DNA of 64,000 nucleotides from Pempheris klunzingeri (Eukaryota > Chordata > Actinopteri > Acropomatiformes > Pempheridae), in assembly GCF_042242105.1 (NCBI RefSeq), contig NC_092018.1, positions 26,220,167 to 26,284,166 of the forward strand, in the 5' to 3' direction. This document shows positions 26,805-53,500 of this stretch, one piece after another. The number at the start of each line of letters is the position of its first letter. The stretch's first letter is position 1. The notes under the pieces are model-generated. The model was not told the origin of the DNA and ran no database searches. It saw only the letters and a program-made list of their open reading frames with translations. A program made the translations under genes and the position numbers.

Positions 26805-29800
26805 GGACATATGGGGAAGACTTTGGCTGCTCGCATCATCGTCCAGACAGCAGCAGCTGTGGTGTGTTTGTCCCCCCTGGCTCTGGAGGGGCCAGGGCTG
26901 TTTACCATAGCCTGTCATCGCCCCCCTCCCCCTGCCTTCAGAAGCAAGCCACAACAGCCATGGCCTTTTACTCACCATTACCTACTACCCAGTCTGACAG
27001 ACAGGTCGGTAATGATTGTCACATCAGATTAATGCCAGTGACCATTGGCAGTTTCTGCTAGACCTCCCGCTGTCAGGGAAATTTGGCCCATTCACGCTAA
27101 GGATATTACCGATGTCTGGATGTCAGAGGAGATGGGTCACGTTTCCAGGGTGGAAAGCCTCTGAGGCGAGTTCTCTGGGCTTATGCAAAGCAGCCTGTCA
27201 GCATGTCAGTGCCTCTTTCAGCCCCTCTGAGGGTCTTGTAATGAAGAGGGCTTAACAGGTATGGATTACACCTGCTTTGGGAGCAATAATGACAGAGATC
27301 CAAAGCATAGTGCTCGAAATCATTAACGGTTAATGAAGCTGTTTCATCTTTGCAGAAGCAACCACACAGACACACGTTCAGGCATGGTCATCTTGAGCCT
27401 GTTTGAAGACGTTCCCTGGTTTTTCGCCCTGCCGATGCAGGTGGTTTCTGCCTCTTTGGGGTCATTTTGCACCTCTTTGTGGTTGTTGGCTGTTGTTTGT
27501 CACTTCAATCAGAGGTTCTAGCACTGGGCCCCCATGTGCCTCTGTACATTTGCCGTTCTGACTCTTGAGCATTTCGTTTGACAGCAGAACTTTGGTACCA
27601 CCAGGTTAGAGAGCTGAAAACGCAGATCCTTGGTCCCCTTGGTGGTGTGAAATGTCAGAGGTGAGAGCATAATTTGAACTAATTACAGGAAGTGACCTTA
27701 AAATGCAAAACTTGTTTTGATCCCCCTTGCTGTCAAAGTCTCCAGTGGCCTATTTGGATGTCAGCTTACTAAGACTTTGTCCAATAAACAAGCAGCATGT
27801 GAGCCCATGTGACCTCTGCTCATAAGCTCTGGATCCCTTCTAATTGGGCAGCGAGAACCTCAATGAAACCAACACATTAAGCAAACACGTCGTTTAACAG
27901 GGGTGATGCAGGTGTCCATCAGGTTTTACATTTGAACCTGTAATTACGCCAACATGTCAGTCATTCTCTGATGTTTAAATGTCAGAGCGGACTGCCAAAA
28001 GCAACTCTTCAGGTCTTATCCAAACATGCTGCATTAGACATGACAGGTGATGCTATTGACTATGTCGTCTTAGTGCCCGTCTGTGCCTCTGACATGAACT
28101 GGCATAATGTTATCAGTCAGTCAGCTGAAGTCGAATGCCTGTTCTTTAGATGTAGATTGCAGCTGAAGGCAGACAGGTGGAGATTGTCCCTCTTCACAGA
28201 CCAGGGGGCGGAGATAAACACTGTTTATCTTGTTTTCTTAGCAGCAAATTGAGGATTTGCGAACACGACCTTAACAAAGTGACACAATCAGGCACGGAGC
28301 AGGAGCTGGGCAACAAACAGGTAATTTCATCATGACAAGAAAATGTAAGAGGGGAGCCTATGATGGGAAAACACATTTGCTTCAGAAGTGCTTGGACGCA
28401 GTAATGACCCATGGATGACAGTGAGCGCTGAGGTCAAAGGGACGATCACTTCCAAATGACAAGCAAAGCGTTTTCTTGCAAATATCAGTCAAAGCTTTGG
28501 TCATATAATTCATATAATTCAAATGAGTTTGATCCTGCCTGCTATGAAACAGGCAGTTGCTTGCGTCACCTGAAAGCCCTTTATCTCAATAACACGGTAT
28601 CTCATATGTATCAATTTCTGTTGAAATTGTTTACTTCTTAATCAGCTTCCTCCTCTGAACTCTCATCTGCGTCAGCATATAAGTGCTGGACCTAAATGAA
28701 ACTGTCAGTGAAGTGTGTGAGTTATGTCTATTATGCCATTTTGTGAAAAAAAAAAAAAGAGCATCCTGATAAGTCCATAAGCAGAAATGTTAATACTATA
28801 TATAGCAAAAGTTAAAAGTCATGACCATCACAACTGGAGGCCTTTAGCTTCTGTATTGGTAAATGTCTCTTGGCTTTTTGTCCCTTAACACAGACTTTAC
28901 TCTCAGCTGCCATTACCAGCTTCCACTGTGGCTGATCTTTTGGAGATCTAGTTGGAGATTTACAAAGGATCGTGTCCTGATCTCCATCTTGAGCTTTGGA
29001 AAATGGAATCAAAGCCAGTCACGTGTCAGTCCTCACTGCAGCACGACTGCCGGTGTTACTGCGAGCCCGCTGGACAGAGTCATCATAAATAAAAGTGTGT
29101 ACTGTATATGCAGTCAGTTCATTCATCCATCGTTCCTCAGCTGACCTCATGGGTTGTTTAATTTTCAGAGCTCTTTACAAAACTACAATTTATTTATTTT
29201 TTTATTCTAACAGACCCGTGAGTAGCATCTGTGGGTGGCTTTGACTCAAATGGTAGAGCAAATGTACCATTTATCACACGGTATATAGCTTTTCTTGTCC
29301 ACATATCGAAAGACCCTTAAGGTGGACACTGAAGCCCAAAGCTGCTCACAGCACTTTTGCACATGTGGGGAACATTTAAGTTGCTTTGGACTAAAGTTTG
29401 CACCAAAAGAGTGTGACAGTGCATTTGATTTCAGTCTTTTCCGGAATACATAAGAGAATCAAAATTAGAAAGAAGCAAACATGGCACATTTGTCAGTTTC
29501 AGTGATGTGGGCTGACTCATCACTAAAGGGGGCAGAGGTTTCAAATATTCTTCTCTGTCCACAGTCGGGTTTGCTGAATAAGCGCTCTGCACCCGACTGA
29601 CAGCACACCCCCAAACTGCCACAAACCTCTGCTGCTGTAACAGCAACATTTACTGATTGCTGAACCCCCCAATTGAATCTGAAACGATGTCTGCTTTGAT
29701 TGGAATTACTAAAATCTTCCTATTGACAATCTGCTTGCTACACATTTTGCATTACATTTTGCTGAGGCACTTATTCAGAGCCACATACAGTGAGTCAACA

Positions 29801-31050
29801 TATATGAATGATCCTACACTGACACAATTACTCTCACATTACACACAATTTGGTGACAGGTTTTGGGGGTCAGAGTTCCCATACATTAAAGAAAGTCTAA
29901 TAGACTCTATAGCAGTTACCTGTACAGGGCAAAAGATGGCACCACATCCCTTGAAACTAAAATCAGAGTGTTGGGAGTGCTGCCCCGTCTCAGACACACT
30001 GTGACCGGTCTCACAACAACACTCCCCCAAAAGAAGCCTCTGAAGCCTTTTTTTTTGTTTCTATTGAAGTAAAGTAAAGTGAAGTGAAGTGAATATAGTC
30101 CAAAATAGAAAAGGGCATTTTCATCAATCTAAAACGAATCATTTCGCTGTTAATAACTGTTAATAAAAGGACCGAAGACATGGTTCTTCTCTGCAACAGT
30201 GATTCATTTATCCCCTGCAGAGTCCAGGTGTGACACAAAGCCATCACCTCAATACCTGTGGGAGCCTCTCTGGGATTATTTCTGAGCAGTCTGAGACTAA
30301 TTGCCAATATGTGTGACTGTTGACCTGAAAACCAAAGCTCTGGGAGCTCAAGGTTTTGGGATCTAAAGGAACGTTAGTCCTGCTCCTTTGGCATTCTTAT
30401 TAGAAAAAATGTTTTCAAATAACAAAGACACAAATTAAGAGCGTACATGTCAGCAGTTGACCTTGTGTAGGAGATGAAGCATCTTTTCAGCGTGATTGTT
30501 CATTATGAGTCTTTTATTTGCCTTTTTGTCTCCAAAATAAAGATCCATAGATGCGAAGTGAGGCAATTAGTGAAAGCCAAGATTCGTAAGACTTGCCATT
30601 ATTACTAATTCCTCTTGGATGCCATAAATGGCTCTGACACAGACAGCAAATACAGAATTTGGATAATTTCCCAGAAGACAACAGAGACCACCTGTTTAAT
30701 CACACAGCAGCCAGTTTTGTCCCAAGTATTTTAGATTTGCTCATTGTTCGTGGTTTATTATGTCTTGCCCAGAGTCACAACCCCTACTGAAAAAGAAATA
30801 TCACTTCACCTCGATTGCTTTGCCTGGATAATATCAAGATTTAATAATTTTATCATTTGATTACTCCACGGCAGCCAACCTGGACTGATCCTCATGCATC
30901 TGCATTAAAGGTCAATGACAGGAAATGCAGGCCAGCGACACTAATACACTCATTACTCATTCAGTTGTTATGAACTGGAGGTGATTTCCCATTACTGCGC
31001 ACTTTATGCACAATTTGCGTCACCACTACACGACCAGTGAGTTAGATTGC
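26805..31050. other. Intergenic stretch between htr7 and piwil2
   Basis: No supported gene. Open frames of 60-116 codons occur on both strands, and none shows a domain or consistent exon borders. The longest (29657-30004 plus and 26628-26978 minus) have no recognisable motifs. The DNA is AT-rich with a few short A or T runs. Confidence 0.5.
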
Positions 31051-31057
31051 GCCTGTG

Positions 31058-31203
31058 TTACGTCACCTGTTCACCTGGGGTGCACAGGTGAACCACCAGA
31101 GGGCGACAAAGCAACATCAAACAACATCATGTTAAATTAACAATAAAAGATTGACAGGTTCAGCAAACCAATGCCTTGCTGCAGAACCTGCTGATTATCC
31201 AAT
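31058..31203 (+). promoter_or_regulatory. Probable piwil2 promoter elements
   Basis: In order: TTACGTCA (31058-31065, one base from a palindromic CRE); an inverted repeat GTTCACCTG / CAGGTGAAC (31069-31077 and 31085-31093) containing E-box CAGGTG cores; CCACCAGAGGGCGAC (31093-31107), close to the CTCF core; and two CCAAT boxes (31168-31172 and 31199-31203). A likely noncoding first exon follows. CREM/CREB and NF-Y sites are common in germline promoters, which fits piwil2. Function is inferred from motifs only. Confidence 0.45.
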
Positions 31204-31209
31204 AAGGCT

Positions 31210-31307
31210 ATCGGAGGGACGACCCCCCCATTTTACACCTCTGTGAATGTGTCCGCCTGGATTTATTGACTGGACACCTGCTCTCAGGACACACCTGTCC
31301 ATCACAT
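31210..31307 (+). other. piwil2: Possible noncoding first exon of piwil2
   Basis: A good donor (CATCACAT/gtgagtaa) ends at 31307, and a matching acceptor (ctctctccag) lies at 32221-32230, 45 bp before the start codon. A 5' UTR intron of about 920 bp is therefore likely. The upstream limit of the exon (transcription start) is not determined, so the start given is a guess. Confidence 0.4.
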
Positions 31308-32275
31308 GTGAGTAACTTTAACAAATGACAGTTCAGTTTTGTTCGCTAAAACACACTCACTGAGTCGTGCTGAGTTCTCGTAGTATTTTGGTTGTGTTTC
31401 ATGTGGGCGGTGTAATTATCTGCCGCACGTGTGTCAGTTAGCATGGTTAGCTGTTAGCTGCTGCTAAGGTTAGCTAACAGTGGCGCCACTGTTTGACCTT
31501 ATGATTAGTGCTCGATAGCTACGTTTTTTTTTGCTTGTTTGTTTTGTTTAATCTGTTTATGGACATTTCCAGCTTTGAATTAGGTAGCTAAGTCAACTAG
31601 GTAGTTAATGAATAGATAATTAAACTGGCAAACTAAGCACTGCTATGTGTCATGTTAGCTAGCTTCTAATTAGCTTCAGCGTTAACCTTGAAGTCAGAAA
31701 GTCATTAATAGCTCACATTACTTCGTCAAGCGTAACAAAGTTAGCTTATTAGCCATGCGGTTTTTTTATACTCACTTCCCTACCCTAAAAATGACTTGGT
31801 GAAATGGTCCCTATCGCTGTTCAGCTGTCTGTATTTTATAAACGCCAGTTTTAGCACATGTGGTTTAGTGCATGTTTGCACCTTCCTACTAACTAACGCC
31901 ACTACACTACAGACAGACTGAGCTCTCCTTTGTGCTTTGCATCTCATCTCTGGTGGAGATCCAGTCTTTTCTTATGAGAGGCAGGTGATTATAGATTTGT
32001 TATAATACTAGGCTCATCCTGATGATGCATGTACAAACTGAGCAATTATGGCAACTTATTGATTGTTAATGAGAGCTGACATCATGTTCTTACTGATCAG
32101 TGTGAGTTTATTAAAGCTGAGTATCATTAACCCATGCTGTCTGATGCTGACTGACCAAGCTATGCATTGTTTCCTTTATAGACTTAATGCAACCTATTGC
32201 TATCTTTGACCTCAGTGTTTCTCTCTCCAGTTGAGCCTTTATTGTGTCAACTGGTGCCTGCTAGCAGTTGACTAA

Positions 32276-46256
<13,981 letters not shown>

Positions 46257-46712
46257 GCTGCACCGGTGACCACCACAAGCCTACTGCTCAGCTCATAGCA
46301 AAACCAGCTGTGATGGAAAAACGGTACTGAGAGACAGGAATGACAAACAACCATTTGAATGAATGAGGGATTCATTATTGACTTGTAGCACTTAAAGAAT
46401 ACTGTAGAGCCCCATATCGGATTCCCATATGGAGCAAGCCTCACCTTGATAGAAGGACTTTTTTCGTGGAAATAACGGTGTACTGCATTAGTGCAGTGAT
46501 TACAAGATGTGTGTTATGTTGGCATAAGCACATTTTAATTTCAGGTAAAGAGAAAAAAAAGTTACTGTTGAGTTGAAAATGAGTATTGGTTCAAAGTTTG
46601 CGTATTGTTTGAGTATTTTCTGAGCCCCTGTTCCTATTGGTCAGGGTTCTGTTAGTGTTGAGACGTTTAATCCCAGAATGTATCTTTTAAACAGTTTTCA
46701 GCTTTACGTATA

Positions 46713-46718
46713 AATAAA
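46713..46718 (+). terminator. piwil2: piwil2 poly(A) signal
   Basis: AATAAA 457 bp after the stop codon, followed within 10 bp by a genomic run of 17 A residues (46725-46741). The 3' UTR would be about 470 nt. The A-run at the expected cleavage position could prime oligo-dT internally and make the end look sharper in cDNA data. Confidence 0.6.
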
Positions 46719-46741
46719 GCTTGTAAAAAAAAAAAAAAAAA

Positions 46742-49700
46742 CTGGGAAGACTATAATACAACATGAGTGTTTCTTTTCCTTCTCAGACACTTCATGCTGC
46801 ACCATCATAATCACTCCAGACTCTTCATAATCATTTGGTCCAAGCGCTGTATTTTCAAATCCAAGACGGGCATTTTCAGCACACATGGATCAAAATCTTG
46901 ACATAATGTTTGTGCTTTTCTGCTGTGGCTGGATGTTTTATGTCATCTAAAGAAATCCATTATGACATTGCAAACACAATTCATGGCAGAGGAGAATTCC
47001 TTGTATCAGTAGCTCATCATTCTGGCCCAGCTTTGTACCTGGAAAAAGTCTGTAGCTGAATTGACGTAAGTTACTTTGTGTCCTGTGATCATCTGTGTGC
47101 AGACCTACTTTTTCTCCAAAGTCTAAAGCTTTGATCAGCTTTCGCTCCATTTGAGCATAAGCACAGTAAAGTGATTTCTTATGCCACCGCTAATGATGTC
47201 TTCAGGTCATATTCCTATCCACGAGCTTTCTTTTCCAGCAGTTTAATAGAATTCAGTCATCATCAAATGTTATTTAAACCTGTGCTTTTCATATTGTGAC
47301 ATGTCAAAAGGTCTTCTGTGACGGGCAGTTTGAGGCCTGAGTGATGTCTTAACTCCTCTGATCGGGTGTGGACAGCTAGGTGAAGATTTTAAACAAAGGA
47401 TGCTTATGAAGGTTTCTGTCATGCGGTTAAATTATTAGCATGGACTCAGGTTATGTCTACCTTTTATATACTGAAATATGTCATCGCCACGCCAAACCTC
47501 GGGCAGTGACAGCCTCCATTCTTCTGGGAGAACTTGGCACAAGGTTTTGGACAGTGCTTGATCCAACACTGATGACAGGTGATGAGGTGGTCTGTGATTT
47601 AGACTCCTTTGACCCTCTCAGAGTCAAAGTCTTGCATGACGCACCTGAAACTGTGTTGCATGAGATACTAACACAAGATAAAGAGTACAGCCTCTTCACA
47701 CACCTTTCTGACAACTCGTTTGGAGAATGGAAGTGGAGGGGTGAATGTGGACGGGGCTGTTGGGATGAGAATTGAGAGACGAGGGTGGAGGGTGCAGCAG
47801 GACCACTTCTGGGGCACAGCCAAGGGGAAACCAGAAACCTCTTTGATGGATTCTCCTTTTGGTCTTTACAACTCAAACACCAAATTCATCTGCACCAGCC
47901 ATAAAGGGAATGCTGTCATTTGATTTAAAGATGACGTTTTACCTCCTGATAAAGATCATACCACATGCTCTGTCGTGGAGCTGCTGTGTTCCCACTTTCA
48001 GAGGGACAAATTCCCGTCTTGAAGCACTTTGTCATTTTTTATAAGTGCTATTTAAATCTTTCTTGATCGTCTTTTGTCTAAAATCTTTACTATGTGTTGG
48101 TCAAAATGTTCCCTACATACAGGACATACCAAGAGGATATAGATGAGTTTAAATTTACATTACGATATAAGGAGAAACCTGAATTTACTAACCCTATTTA
48201 CCAAGACAGAACACTTATGTTGTCCAGCCCTGGTTCTAACAAACCCTTTCAGTGCTACTATACTCCAGACAATTACATGGGAAATAAAACTGACACAATG
48301 CTACAGTTCATACTCATATTCTTGCTACTTCCTGCTCACACTTTGAAGGTCATTTGTGGTTGGAACTACAGCAGAGACATATTTCGATGTCTGGGCTTGT
48401 GGTTCGTTGCTGTCTTGTGCTCTTCTCGCACGTGTACGACGACCATGGACACACGTGTGTGTGTCTGAGCATGTCACACAATAGACATTCATGCTTTCAC
48501 AGTATCCCACTGGATGGTGGCAGAAAAACATCACAAAACACAGAAGCTGCATGCTAAGCCTCTAATTCTGTCACTGCTCAGTGTCCAGGTCCAGTCACTA
48601 CTAGGAGCAGACAGAAGCTGAGTGCATTATGGGACATACATAAATGGGGTTAATATGACCTCTTGTGGCTACAATTGGTCTTCAGCAGTAGCCAATGACA
48701 TCTCATACATACATACAACAATGATCTCTGTCATGATATTAATACATGCAGTGTGGCAGCTGCAGTGGAATATTGCCAGCAGAAGGTTTAGTTTTCAAGT
48801 TTTTTAAGGAATATATATAGGGAAAAGAAATATTGGGCTGTGGTTAATATACTGAGATGTACAAATACTTAAGGTGTGGTTAATAATGACACTAGCAGAA
48901 TTACATTATAACAATGTGGATTCCTCTTAACACTCTTGATGCACTTGACCTCTTTAGCAGTTTTTAAAAAACAGGATTCAGCAATAATCTACTTTAACAA
49001 GAAATCTAATAGTAGCTTATATTGTCTTGCAGATCATTTGAACCACTCAGTCATTATACTGACACAGGAGTAAATAAAACAGGCAAATACTCATTAGTCT
49101 TTATGATAATCTGAACACAGCAGGAAAAAACATTGTCTGACCTGAAGCTCTTCACTTCTTTAGAATTTACTTTTCTTATGTGTATACATTCCACAGTGTT
49201 TGGGATTGAGTCCTCACCTCCTGCAGGACAGCATCCAGGCCACAAGTGGCCAGGTGGGGGCAAGAGCTCCTCTCTGGCCGGGTAGCAGTGTTCTTACATG
49301 AAGTGAACATTTGACCCTCAACTTCTGACATTAATGTTAGCTTACATAAATTAGCTGTGTTAATTACCAAGCCATGAAGGCACTGACTACAAAAAACGTA
49401 AAAATGAATAACCTGCAGTTGTGTCTGTCTATTATAATGATATAATAAAAAAAATAACGTAATCGCTCACAAATATTGCTTCAAACTTGCTTCAAAGACT
49501 TTAACTAACGAATTCTTTAGTAATATCAGTAATATCATCATGCATCTGAATATGTAACTGTCCATTCAGCACACCTCTTCCTTACATCTAGTGAAAGTAC
49601 TCCTCCTGCAGAAAAATGGCCCTGTGACAGATATATTATATATTATTTATATATATATTACATTAGTAGATTGTTAATACTGACAATACTGACAATCTAC
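46742..49700. other. Spacer between piwil2 and the drc4-like gene
   Basis: No supported gene. At 47440-47876 the sequence is open on both strands (111 codons plus, 131 codons minus), but neither protein is recognised. A frame at 48094-48468 is also unrecognised. A short LINE-like tail is listed separately. The region looks like accumulated repeat debris. Confidence 0.5.
48015..48056 (+). repeat. Possible LINE 3' tail
   Basis: The segment GTCTTGAAGCACTTTGTCAT followed by ATAAGTGCTATTTAAAT resembles the 3' tail of common teleost non-LTR elements (an 'aagtgctatataaat' core). Recognition is by pattern only. Confidence 0.35.
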
Positions 49701-49729
49701 AGCGGCACTATAATTACATTTAACCAGGG

Positions 49730-50240
49730 ACCATGTCACCATCCTGGCCTGCCTCAGCTTGGCTGGGGAGGATGTCCCCTTTTCCATCATCTAAAAGGAT
49801 CCTCCCCTCCCCAGGGGGGCCCTACAACAAGGAAGAGGTTCCCAACATGGAAATGGTTTGTCGGGCATTTCCTGAAGTTCGCCACCCAGGAGCACCCGCT
49901 GCTGCTTGTCATGGACGGTCATCAGGCTCCCCTGGATCCAGAGCTGGCTGATGTTACTTAGCCCTCCCAACATCCCCCTTCCACAGCCCTCCAGCCCCCA
50001 CCTCAGAGACCGACAACTGTTGTCCCCCATCCCCAGAGGCCATACCCAATCCCCAGAATCCACCCACCCCTCCACCAGCGAGGCCAGGCTGCTGGTGGCT
50101 CAGGAGATGGCAGAGAAGGCAGAGGACAGTGCTGCAAGGCAGGAGGCCCCGGCTCTGATGTCAGGCACCTGGGGGCCAAACACACCAGGGGGCCAAACAC
50201 ACCAGCCCAGCAGACGCCTCTACCCTCCTGGGTGACTCTT
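49730..50240 (+). mobile_element. GC-rich relic with a DDE (pogo/jerky-like) transposase fragment
   Basis: Between 49839 and 49961 the plus frame reads WKWFVGHFLKFATQEHP and then LLLVMDGHQAPLDPEL before a stop. The LL-hydrophobic-DGH block, preceded by a WF..HF helix, is typical of the DDE_1 family around the second catalytic aspartate. The rest, up to 50235, is proline- and serine-rich in an adjacent frame and is not recognised. The block is visibly GC-richer than the AT-rich DNA on both sides. Terminal repeats were not found. It could be a transposon relic or a decayed host gene derived from one. Confidence 0.45.
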
Positions 50241-50260
50241 AATGAATAATAGTGTCTAAA

Positions 50261-50369
50261 ATCTTTTAAACTGCCAAAAATCAGATTGAAGACATAATAA
50301 AAGATTGAAGACATAATACATGTGGGTTATATTTATTATGTCTTGAATCTTTTAAACTGCCAAAAATCA
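50261..50369. repeat. Direct and inverted repeat cluster
   Basis: A 23-bp direct repeat, ATCTTTTAAACTGCCAAAAA with TCA at its end, occurs at 50261-50283 and 50347-50369. Between them, AAGATTGAAGACATAATA (about 50301-50318) is followed by its near-complement at 50334-50352, and ATTGAAGACATAATA also occurs at 50285-50299. It may be the edge of the adjacent transposon relic or a separate fold-back repeat. Confidence 0.7.
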
Positions 50370-50388
50370 CAGAAGACCATGTGACATG

Positions 50389-50402
50389 GTAACCATGACA
50401 AC
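50389..50402 (+). promoter_or_regulatory. X-box (RFX binding site) upstream of the drc4-like gene
   Basis: GTAACCATGACAAC fits the ciliary X-box consensus GTHNYYATRRNAAC at every position. It ends 98 bp before the ATG, the usual place for X-boxes of ciliary genes. RFX2/RFX3 factors drive motile-cilia genes in vertebrates through such sites. Motif evidence only. Confidence 0.55.
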
Positions 50403-50500
50403 CATCTTGTTAGCATCAAGTTAGCCAGACTGAATCTGATATTTGAATTTGCATTTATTTTCACTGCCAATATTTGTCTGTTTCTGAGCAACATTGCACA

Positions 50501-53500
50501 ATGGTGAGTAAACTCTAACAGCTCAACGGTAACATTATCATTATCATGGTGTGGATTACAGTTAGCATGTGAGGAAGCTAATGCTAGATTAACTAAGAAA
50601 TCAGCCGTGTTTGCTAATGCTTAAAATTACTGGCTGTTAAGATTACTGGCTAAAATGTTAATTGTTTCAATATAGATTATTCTATTAGATTGGCAGTTAG
50701 GCCTAAAGTATTTAAAGCATATTAATGTTACATTGACAGTGAAATTTCAGTTGACAGTTGACAGCAGTTGGCCAGTCAGCTAATGTTAGCTTAGCATCAA
50801 CCAAATGAAAAATAACCAGCTACGCTAATGCAAAGGGGTTTTACTCATTTTTATTGTCTGTCTAGGCAACTAAAACTGAACACAAAACCAAGGAGAAGTC
50901 GTCTGCGTTGGTGGACGAGACTCAAATCACAGAAAAGTCCAAAGACGAGGTCAGAACCAGTAGTAGTAGTCATTATAGTTGTACTAGTAATAATAGTAGA
51001 AGGATTAGTCAAGTGTATCACAGAAAGCATTTGAAATTTCACTTTCTGCTGATCTCTACACAGTTAGATTGTCTGTTTGTAGGTAAACAATGAAAGCAGG
51101 TGAACTCACAGCTGAAAGTCAGTCAGAGAAATGTCACTTTCAGTCTGTGGAAATCAGCCCCATCGACTCAGATTCTTGAATCTCGAAATTGGCAACCACT
51201 GGCACCATGCAAATATTTTCAATAAAAAGTAGCCATATACAGTATAGACGTTATAGAAAAGTTGAAACCTCACAATTTAACTTGGTGAGTAAATCAGATG
51301 CATACATCAGTTGAACCATGCATAGAGGACCAAGGTCAGATATGGGTCTGATACATGAATTGCTACCCCCAGGCACAGTGTCTCAGGGGTCATAGCCTCA
51401 ACAGGAGCTTATTTGTTCATCAGTTATGGGAACCCTGTATCTGTGAGATGATACTAAAGTGGTGCATGTGACAACGACAAGTGAGGAATTTCCAGTGACA
51501 ATTTATAAAGAAACATAATGTATGATGAAGAATTTCCATTACAACTTTTGTGCAGGTTGTGAAAAAATTAAAGTTAGTTAAAGATAGTGAATTGTAATAA
51601 TTTGATGGGTCTCGAACTCTGGTTATACAAATACTCAATTCTTATTGACTGCAGATCATATGATTTGATAGTAGTTCTTGTGAATGTGCTGGCTACATAG
51701 TCCTGTATCTAAAATGAGAAACCATAGCAGCACGTATGCAGTGTTTACTCCACAGAGGTCTCCCTGACATCCGATAATGGACGCCTCATCATGCATTATC
51801 ACCTACTTAACCCTGGAGTCTCTTGTACTCACACTTGCAGCTCATTCATGTTTCTGTCTGACTGATGACTGGTCGGCTGAATGTGCTGTTGCCCTCACAC
51901 TTACTGAATACAGTAGGTCCAGAAAGCAATAGCCAGATATCATTACATTTGCCCATTAATGATTATATTTAATTATTCCGACTAAGTTAATAACAATTTT
52001 GTTGATAATACATTTGCAAAATGTATTTTGAAAAGGCAATCATATTCCATCTTACAACTGTATCCTGCTTTAACATTTGCAATTTGTGTTTTACTTGCAG
52101 ATGTGGGACGCATGTGTAAGCCTCCAAGAGGAACTTGAGAGGGTGCAGAAGCAGAAGAAGCACTTTAAGTTGCAGAGGGACAATGCCCAAAGATCCTGGG
52201 ACAACTCCAGGAGAAAGCTGGAGGAGAGCAAGGCCAGGATGAGAGAAAAGCTCAGGTTGAAGCAGGAGGCTGAGAGAAGCCACAGAGCAGAAATTCATGT
52301 GAGCTTCACACACACTTTCAGAGGCATATTCAGTTCTCAGTGCACATAGTTTTTATCCTTTGTGCAAGTTATACTCCAGTTTTTTAGTTTTGTCTCTTGT
52401 AGCTTTGCAACCTCACAGTGACAAGACTCCACAACATCAGCCAAGAAATATTTACTGCACATAACTCACAGTTTGTGTACATATTAAATAAATGAGACAC
52501 AGTGTGATCCAGCTCCATACCCCACACAGACACGAGATTGATAATTGATTGATTGATTAATGGCAACAGAGAAAATAAGTATGTTCCCCAAGTTGTTGAG
52601 CTATACCTTCAAATAGAAACTCAAAAACAGATAAAAACATGTATGAACATGCATTTGACTGTGAAATAGGACACATCTTGTGTTAAACTTTTGAAATAAA
52701 AAATATTTGCATATTCATAGATCCTGAATTTATTACTGAGGGAGAGAGAATAGATGTAATTTTAATAAATCATAACAAGCTTACTGAACTGAACTGATAT
52801 TATTCTTCGTATTATTATTACAATAACACAATGACAAAATAATGAAACTCTTCCACCCTTCTTGCAATTATTCTACTTTGCTTTGAGGAAAAGCATCTAC
52901 CAAATGAATGCACTGTAGTGTGCTGTGCTTGCAGTAAATCGTGGGTAAATTTCACACCTGAACACAACATTTGATCACTGATTCCAGGAACACGAGCAGA
53001 AGCTGAAACAACTGAAGACTGCACACCACAGTGAGATCTGTGGGCTAAAGATGGCCACTATTGCCACCTCCTCAAACGAGCAGAAACAGCGTGTGGAGTC
53101 AGAGATTGGGCTTCAAAAGAAAACGCACACTTTACAGATGGACAAGCAAGAGAAAGAGTTCTGCACCGAAATCAACATGAGGAAGCTCAAGCAGGTGAGA
53201 GTCCAAAATATTTCTTACACTTTTGGTTTTCAGTTGTTTCATTTCTAGAAGTAATCATTAATACTACAAGGCTGTCGCCTTTTTACTCCTAACAGAAACA
53301 ACAAGATGAACTATGGGAATTACATGAGAGCTACAGAGCGCAACTCAAAGGTAAATAAACTGAGTTGATGTTTTAAAATACCATCACAGATTCTGTTTGT
53401 AAACTACCATTTCTGTCTGTTTTTTTAAACAGAAACTGAGGCCCAGTATCAGAAAAAATGTTTTGCCGTTGTTGAAAAGAGCCAGAAAGAAACACGAACT

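Noticed and set aside
29657..30004. 115-codon plus-strand frame with a hydrophobic stretch
   Set aside because: No signal of a known family, no splice or promoter context, and AT-rich DNA easily gives hydrophobic chance frames.
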